This document shows, piece by piece, positions 58,138-64,000 of a DNA stretch of 64,000 bases. Position 1 is the first letter of the stretch; each line of letters opens with the position of its first letter. A model generated the notes under the pieces. It saw only the letters and a list, made by a program, of their open reading frames with translations, ran no database searches and was not told the origin of the DNA. This stretch comes from Macrosoma leucophasiata (taxonomy: Eukaryota > Arthropoda > Insecta > Lepidoptera > Hedylidae). The DNA lies in contig JAWQUS010000009.1 in assembly GCA_036365455.1 (NCBI GenBank), forward strand, positions 5,858,001-5,922,000, given 5' to 3'. A program made the translations under genes and the position numbers.

Positions 58138-58228
58138 ATTAGTAGGCCACCAGCGGCCATCCGGGAAAGGAAACAAAAGGGTACTGGTAACGACCGGCAA
58201 GGAAGAGCCGGAGTAGGATACCGGCGCG

Positions 58229-58890
58229 TTGATTAACGGATCGGAACGTGCATTCCAGGTCTCGCAGTCTGAGGGCGAGGCCAGGGAACGACGAGGAACA
58301 GGGTCGACGTGCAGCGGGACCAGGGCGCCAAGCAGGCGTCAGCAGCTGCACCTCGGGGTCGACGGGCATCGTGGCTTGGGCGCTATCCAGCGCCAGCGAC
58401 CACACCGCTCCAGGTCGACGGGCATCGCAGCTTCGGCGTTTTGAACGCCAGCACCGTCATCGCTCAGGCCTTACAACCCTGAGCACGGGCGATACTCGGG
58501 CTTGACCGCCTTGAGCACGGGCCGTGCGGCTTGGGCGCTACCAGCGTCAGCGACCGCAGCAGGCCGGGTCGGCGAGCATCACAGCGCGGGCGTTTCGAAC
58601 GCCAGCGTTTTCTCCGCTTGGGCAGCCGCCTTGAGCAGGGGCGTACGGCGCGGCGTTTCGTACGCTAGCGCATACGCAACTCGGGCGGGACCGCCCTGAG
58701 CATCGCAGCTTGGGCGCCTTCATCGGAGCAGCCGGGACGTCGGGTCAACGGCGTCGGCGGCGGCGGCTTCGTGGCAGCGTCAGCGTCTGCACAGCTCAGC
58801 ACAGCGGCATCGGGCGGGTGCGGCCGAGCATCGGGACGTCGGCGGCGCCTGCAACTTCGCGGATCGCGGATACGGACGGATATACAGTGA
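58229..58890 (+). repeat. GC-rich leader with degenerate internal repeats
   Basis: The words GACGGGCATCG, GCTTGGGCGCT and CGAACGCCAGCG recur with variation through the element's 5' leader. Short ORFs in several frames are by-products of this composition. Confidence 0.6.
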
Positions 58891-59053
58891 GTCGTAATCC
58901 GTGTATATTTTCAGGCCAGTGTATTTGTGTGTGTGTTAGGCCGTTAGGAATTTTTAAATTTTTTATTTTTGTTGAATTGTGTTACTGTGTAGGGACCATC
59001 TCAGTTAGGGAGGTAGGGACCTATTTCAGTGTAGTTGAGGTAGTTAAACAGTG

Positions 59054-62000
59054 ATGATGCCAAGGAGTCCACCTACCACTAGGAAGCGCGCGGCGCTTAG
59101 GGTCATACCAGACTATCCAGAGTCTCCTTCCGAGGCTCCGCAGGACGTACCATTGCCAGGGACCAGTAGGACCGAGCAAGTAGTTACCGAACAGGAAACT
59201 TTAGGTACGCGGCCGCCATCGGTTTGTTCGCGACGGTCAACCGATAGTGCGCGCGCTAGGCGGGAGCAAATTAATACGGAAACAGACATGTTAAAGGCAC
59301 GAATTAGGCAGTTAGAAATAGAAGCCGGTTTAGTGGATAAGCAGATAGCTAAGGATAGGGTAACGCCGCCGGAAGAAACTGATAGAGATAGCGTAAATGG
59401 GCAAATAGATGCAAACGAAAGGGTAGAACATTGGTTACAAGATAGTCATCCCCCGCGGGAATTTTTACGGGGGGAGGATAGGCTAGGGGATGGTAGGGCG
59501 CCGAATAATAGTAAACAAGACGAGCCCGCCAAAACCAATATCTCTAAAGACGAAGTCCTGGATCGTTTAGTGTACGCGTTAGAGAATATGTCGCGGGGTC
59601 GACCCCCACCACGACAGGCCCAGGAGTTACCCTTATTTGATGGGGACCCTAGGGAGTGGTTGCCATTCAAAGCAGCGATGAGGGATTCTACGCAGAATTA
59701 TAGACTCACGGACATAGAGAATTTGGCTAGGTTGAGGGCGTGCTTGCGGGGTCCGGCACGACAGGCGGTGTCGGCCCTTTTATATTCGGCGTCAGACCCA
59801 GATAGAATTATGAAGACCCTAGAACAATGTTTCGGTCGCCCAGGCACTATTATAGACCAGGCAGTAGGGGAGGTAATGCGACTACCTAATGTGGGGGCAT
59901 CGGCAAATGAGTTAAATATCTTTGCGGTTAAAGTACAAAATGTAGTCACTGTAATTGAAAGTGTGGATCCGGTAGGTAGAAATACGGATCCACGGCTACC
60001 TAGGATGTTAAGTGAGAAACTTAGTCCCCACCTTAAAAACAAGTGGTATGACTATGCTTTCGATAGGGCGGACGGGCCGGAATCCGAGTTAACTAGATTA
60101 GCGAACTTTCTCATGAAGGAGGCTGATAGGGCTATTCAGTTCTCATACGAGAAAAGCACGGTAGCAAGCGCGCGCGCAGTGCAGCCGCCGGCATCGCGGC
60201 CTACGTTTAAAAAGTTAGACCGCGCGCGCCGGCCGGTGTATAACACAACAGAGGCGGCTATTACATGTCTTTGTTGTGGTAGTGGGCACCGGACCGATGC
60301 GTGCGGTAAGGTTGTAGCGATGTCAGTACAGGAGCGCTGGAACTGGGCACGGGAAGCGCGAATTTGCTATCAATGTTTAAACGGGAAACATAGACGTTTT
60401 CAATGTAAGGCAAAGCGATGTGGTAAGGGTGATTGCACACGATCACACCACATGCTGTTGCATTCCGAGCCGCGGCCGGAAGTAAAAGAGGTACAAATAG
60501 AGTCAGTAATTACGGCGTCGGCGCATACGCCAGTTGATAGCACGCAGGTACTTCTTAAGGTCTGCCCTGTCACAATAGGGGGTGGCAGGGGCAAGGGGGT
60601 ACAGACCTACGCGTTATTAGATGAGGGGTCCACTATCACTTTGATCGACGAACAGTTGGCAAAGTCGATAGGGGCCCGGGGGCCGGTTCGCGCCCTGAAT
60701 ATAATAGGCGCTAACTCTAGTAGGCAGGAATCCGGAAGCCGTCTAGTAGGTGTTAGCTTGGCCGGGCAGAGCGGACGCCCTTATAGAATTAAAGCGCGTA
60801 CGGTACGGAACCTCACATTGGGTAGTCAGACCGTTAGTCAGGAACTATTAAAAATGTCGCATTTTAGAGCATTGTCACCGGATTCGGTTTGTTACGAGGG
60901 AGTGAGACCTCAAATTCTCATAGGTGCGGATAATTGGCACCTCATAGTGTCGCGGAAGTTGGTGACCGGTAGCCGTAGGCAACCGGCCGCGTCACTGACC
61001 CAGTTGGGATGGGTCATCCATGGGTCAATGCCTAAAAATAATGTAGTGAGAAACGCGTCAGTGTTACATGTACATACCAGCCGTTTAGTAGGTATTGAAC
61101 GTAAAATGGATAGGTCTCAGGAGTGTAGGGAGGCTTATACGGCTCAAGATAACAGTTTAATAGAGAAAGGCTACGCGGAGCCCTTAGGAGAGGCAAATAC
61201 CTACGAGTCAAGGGAACGGTATTTGCCTCATGTAGCTGTCACGAACCCAAGTAGGCCGGGGAAGGTTCGTCTGGTGTTCGACGCTGCGGCTAAGTCGAAA
61301 GGAAAAAGCCAGAACGAATTTTTATTAGAGGGCCCGGACTTAGTACAGTCATTAGATGAAATTTTGTATGGGTTTAAAGTAGGCAGAATGATTTTAACCG
61401 CGGACAGCCGCGATGTGTTTTTACCAGTAGAGCTTAGAAAGGAGGATAGCTTAGCTCAACAGTATCTGTGGCGGGGGGAGCATCGTGTGAGCCCCCCTGA
61501 TGAATATGTAATGACGTCATTGAATTTTGGGGCGCATAGTTCGCCATTTGGGGCGCAAGATGAAAACACAGTAATGTATAAAACCACAGACAATTTAGAG
61601 AAACATCCAGGGAAATATATAGGGATGTATTTTAGTAAAGATTCGACGACAGGTTTGCAACGGGTCGATAATAGTGCGTGTAGGTATGAACCGCACATAG
61701 CGCGTAGGCTAGTAGGTATAGCGGAGCTTTCTGAACATCGGAGGTGGGTTCCCACTGCATGGAATGCAGCGGTCGATGGAACATTGGTCAACCAATTGCG
61801 ACCAGGCCCCTCCTCCAGATGGTGCACCGGCCCCTCGTTTCAAATAGGAAATGAGGAACCGGCAGGGTTCAGAAAGGTGTTGGTCGCGCCGCTGGTGGAG
61901 GTTTCGGTTGCGCACAAGAGGTGCAACCCATGCCTGGTCACAGCGGAACGACCTTTACATGATCACCTTGCTCATGCTCACGATAACGCGTCACGGTCAA

Positions 62001-62485
62001 TAGGAAATTGTAGTAACGTACCTACCCCGGATTTAAGTATGAGGCGTAATGATAGTCGGAAAGCCGAACGGTTGCCAGTTAGGAAGGCACGGCGCGCTAG
62101 ATTCGCCAGCGGAGTAGGTAGAAACGGAAGAAACATAGGTCGTTCGAGTCGTCGTTACAAGTTAGGTAACATAAATAAAAGAAGCTGTGTGTTTAAATTG
62201 AGAGGTAAATGCAGCACGGGCAATGTGCTTACCCAACGTAGGAACCCGCCTAGTATAGATGGCGTGATGTTAGTTACCAACAGTGAACATAAAAGGAATA
62301 ATCACTGGATGGTAAAAATGTTAATATCGCATTACTGGAAGTTGCGACTTCGGGCAGTGGTACGGTCGGTATTTAGGTATTTTGATAGGTATCGGGCAAG
62401 TTTAGGTAGGCCCCCAGACCTTAGTATGTACCGACGATGGCCCTTGAGTCGTTTGTGCACCTTTTTGGGTGTTACATTGCAATAA
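59054..62485 (+). CDS. BEL/Pao gag-protease-partial pol polyprotein
   Basis: 1143 codons from ATG at 59054 (a preceding GTG is not used) to TAA. Residues about 190-370 form the gag-like DUF1759-type region. Zinc-knuckle pairs are near residues 404-416 (CLCCGSGHRTDAC) and 438 (CYQC...). The protease-like LLDEGSTITLID lies at about 520. An RT start, with VRLVFDAAAKSKGKSQNE and LTAD (motif A) near 783, goes on to EYVMTS at about 817. The YxDD motif and most of RNase H are absent. RRWVPTAWNAA (about 897) corresponds to the end of RNase H. The tail near 1079 (HKRNNHWMVKM) resembles the integrase zinc-binding region, but expected cysteines appear as Tyr, and no catalytic core follows. It is not a working polymerase or integrase. 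Confidence 0.85.
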   Translation: MMPRSPPTTRKRAALRVIPDYPESPSEAPQDVPLPGTSRTEQVVTEQETLGTRPPSVCSRRSTDSARARREQINTETDMLKARIRQLEIEAGLVDKQIAKDRVTPPEETDRDSVNGQIDANERVEHWLQDSHPPREFLRGEDRLGDGRAPNNSKQDEPAKTNISKDEVLDRLVYALENMSRGRPPPRQAQELPLFDGDPREWLPFKAAMRDSTQNYRLTDIENLARLRACLRGPARQAVSALLYSASDPDRIMKTLEQCFGRPGTIIDQAVGEVMRLPNVGASANELNIFAVKVQNVVTVIESVDPVGRNTDPRLPRMLSEKLSPHLKNKWYDYAFDRADGPESELTRLANFLMKEADRAIQFSYEKSTVASARAVQPPASRPTFKKLDRARRPVYNTTEAAITCLCCGSGHRTDACGKVVAMSVQERWNWAREARICYQCLNGKHRRFQCKAKRCGKGDCTRSHHMLLHSEPRPEVKEVQIESVITASAHTPVDSTQVLLKVCPVTIGGGRGKGVQTYALLDEGSTITLIDEQLAKSIGARGPVRALNIIGANSSRQESGSRLVGVSLAGQSGRPYRIKARTVRNLTLGSQTVSQELLKMSHFRALSPDSVCYEGVRPQILIGADNWHLIVSRKLVTGSRRQPAASLTQLGWVIHGSMPKNNVVRNASVLHVHTSRLVGIERKMDRSQECREAYTAQDNSLIEKGYAEPLGEANTYESRERYLPHVAVTNPSRPGKVRLVFDAAAKSKGKSQNEFLLEGPDLVQSLDEILYGFKVGRMILTADSRDVFLPVELRKEDSLAQQYLWRGEHRVSPPDEYVMTSLNFGAHSSPFGAQDENTVMYKTTDNLEKHPGKYIGMYFSKDSTTGLQRVDNSACRYEPHIARRLVGIAELSEHRRWVPTAWNAAVDGTLVNQLRPGPSSRWCTGPSFQIGNEEPAGFRKVLVAPLVEVSVAHKRCNPCLVTAERPLHDHLAHAHDNASRSIGNCSNVPTPDLSMRRNDSRKAERLPVRKARRARFASGVGRNGRNIGRSSRRYKLGNINKRSCVFKLRGKCSTGNVLTQRRNPPSIDGVMLVTNSEHKRNNHWMVKMLISHYWKLRLRAVVRSVFRYFDRYRASLGRPPDLSMYRRWPLSRLCTFLGVTLQ

Positions 62486-63553
62486 TAACTAAGTTAGAGG
62501 AGTTTGCAATGGTAGGCGTCAACAAGGAAATAACACAAACGCCTATCAGTTTGCAATAGCAATATCCGCTATGGAAGATAGCTTCCTTTTTTGTAAGTGT
62601 GTTTTTGTCCATACAACTTAAGGTTTGTTGCACTTAGCGGAGAAGTTAATTAGAGATTTTAAATGTGGATATTAAGTTAGGTATTGAATAGTCCTACGTT
62701 TGTTTGAAACATGTCATGGGTATTTGAGACATGTAAGAGGTAGTAAAAAATCACTTAGTGGCGAATTTTGGTAAAATTGAGTGAGCGCCTGCCATACTAA
62801 GTGGATATTTTTAGAAAAGAAATATTTTAGGGCTTTTAGTTGAGTTTTTGGTAGCCCAATCGGATGGAATCATGTAGTGGAATTCCATAACCGTTATTTT
62901 GTTGAGTTTTTTAAGTTCAAATAGTTAATTTGAGTTTGTAATTTTAATAATAATTAGAGGCAAGTAATGATGTGAATTGCTATGATAAATAATAAAGGAT
63001 TTGAATGCAATGAATGTTAACAACTGTTGAATTTAATTGTAGGTATGTCACTGATGAGGAATAGGCACTTAGGCATAGCGGCAAAGTGTCTCATGTTTTT
63101 TATTATCGAACTAACGTAGTATGGAAACGTAGTGAATACGATTGTCTCAAGTAGATATTATCGGATCGGCGGTCAGTTTGTATGTAGGTATTTGGAAACT
63201 GCAAACGGCAAGCGCGGTGCGCCGCGGTCGATCGGAGGTTAGGTAGTTACCCGATATGTTTAGGAGGCGGTAGTTGATTTGAATGCCTACCAGTTTTGTC
63301 TCCGAAAGGTGACAATCGTAGCGATAGTAAATATTATGACACGTTAGAGTGACACAGTTGTTAAAACAGATAGTAGTTGTTGCCTCGTATTGTATGACCC
63401 CGTAGTTTGGTAGAACGGGTGTGTTCGGGACCTAGTGGCATGGTACGTAGTGCGGAGGCTCGGACTCAAAGTGAAATATTTAGACGCCCTGTATGTAAAT
63501 TGATTATCCTTCCGATGGATGATGAGGCTCGAAGGTCTACGCCGGGGGGAGAC
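62486..63553 (+). other. Non-coding 3' region of the BEL/Pao element
   Basis: No ORF over 75 codons on either strand that resembles integrase. Ends in a polypurine tract beside the 3' LTR. Confidence 0.6.
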
Positions 63554-64000
63554 TGTAAAGGATAGAATCAATAGGCGTCGTATTTCATTATGAAAATAAG
63601 TAAAGTCAGTAAAGCTCGCAATGACCGCTAGGTGTATGTTGGTTGTATGCAGCGGCAGTTTTTAATTCGATATAACTCGTTAGGTTCTCATAGTAGGCAT
63701 GTAATATTTGAGTATGATGATAAACGAATTGTTGTCTAGCGATTGCCATAGGAAATATTAAATTTGGAGGTGTAGGTATTTTCGGTTAGTCGAAAGGGTC
63801 GTCCACGGAGAGGTGACCGACAGAGCACCTGATCCACCTGCGGCGGCGGGGGTGAAGTGCGGGGAAGTGACGCGGAGGAAGCGTAAATACGCAGCGCACT
63901 TTTTTAGAGCTCAGTCAGTGGCATAGCTCGGCGTAGGAATGTCTAATAATTCATATTCACGACCAACCCCACGCATGGCATAGGCAGATCAGTAGTTATC
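63554..64000 (+). repeat. 3' LTR of the BEL/Pao element (first 447 bp)
   Basis: TGTAAAGGATAG start and full agreement with 56550-56996 by eye. The rest lies beyond the window. Confidence 0.85.

Larger units (their letters stand above)
56550..64000 (+). mobile_element. BEL/Pao LTR retrotransposon, recent, 3' LTR cut by the window end
   Basis: Order: 5' LTR 56550-58114; possible primer site TGGTCCATCGACGCCGG at 58121; GC-rich leader to 59050; one ORF 59054-62485; non-coding tail with the purine tract GCCGGGGGGAGAC at 63541-63553; 3' LTR from 63554. The 447 bp of the 3' LTR in view look identical to the start of the 5' LTR, pointing to recent insertion. The ORF's gag-like DUF1759-type segment, zinc knuckles, DUF1758-type protease and RT wording place it in BEL/Pao. 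Polymerase and integrase regions are largely missing, so it probably depends on a helper. The target duplication cannot be checked because the far end lies outside. Confidence 0.9.

Noticed and set aside
58139..59054. Several ORFs in the BEL/Pao leader
   Set aside because: Overlapping frames of a repetitive GC-rich leader; none resembles a viral or element protein.
1..64000. CRISPR array, bacterial operon or riboswitch
   Set aside because: No regular direct repeats with spacers; introns, LINEs and an LTR element show this is insect nuclear DNA.

Overview
This window looks like nuclear DNA from a moth or butterfly (Lepidoptera). The signs are AT-rich DNA with many small introns, a class II CPD photolyase and a PRL-type phosphatase of insect character, a mariner element, RTE- and CR1/Jockey-type LINEs, tRNA-headed SINEs, dispersed families of the kind common in Lepidoptera, and a nearly whole BEL/Pao LTR retrotransposon. 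No bacterial or plasmid signals are seen.

Layout. 1-1143: possible 3' end of a plus-strand gene ending in a MYND-like zinc finger. 2748-10074: a complete plus-strand photolyase gene (seven exons, 507 codons, all splice phases agree). Its introns hold a duplicated tRNA-like cassette, a fold-back element beside a splice donor and several dispersed repeats. 10651-12150: a broken mariner. 14031-32306 on the minus strand: a complete PRL phosphatase (four coding exons, 171 codons), with likely leader exons or promoters at about 32.5, 33.8, 34.4 and 42 kb. Its long introns carry the RTE and CR1/Jockey LINE remnants, SINEs and MITEs. 34.6-56.5 kb: gene-poor, repeat-scattered DNA with many near-perfect small hairpins and another LINE fragment (53.4-54.0 kb). 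56550-64000: the BEL/Pao element, with a 5' LTR of about 1.56 kb, a GC-rich leader, one 1143-codon ORF and the first 447 bp of the 3' LTR, which by eye is identical to the 5' copy.

The two host genes are functionally separate: DNA repair by light, and phosphatase/CNNM-type growth control. Much of the interest lies in how mobile DNA abuts their processing signals: a fold-back element 8 nt inside a photolyase donor, repeats ending about 50-65 bp before two photolyase acceptors, and a MITE holding the only AATAAA seen near the PRL stop. The strongest element-level oddity is the BEL/Pao copy, whose ORF stays open although most of RT/RNase H and the integrase core are missing.

Limits: all alignments were done by eye. 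Names given to repeat families (A to K) are local labels, not database names.
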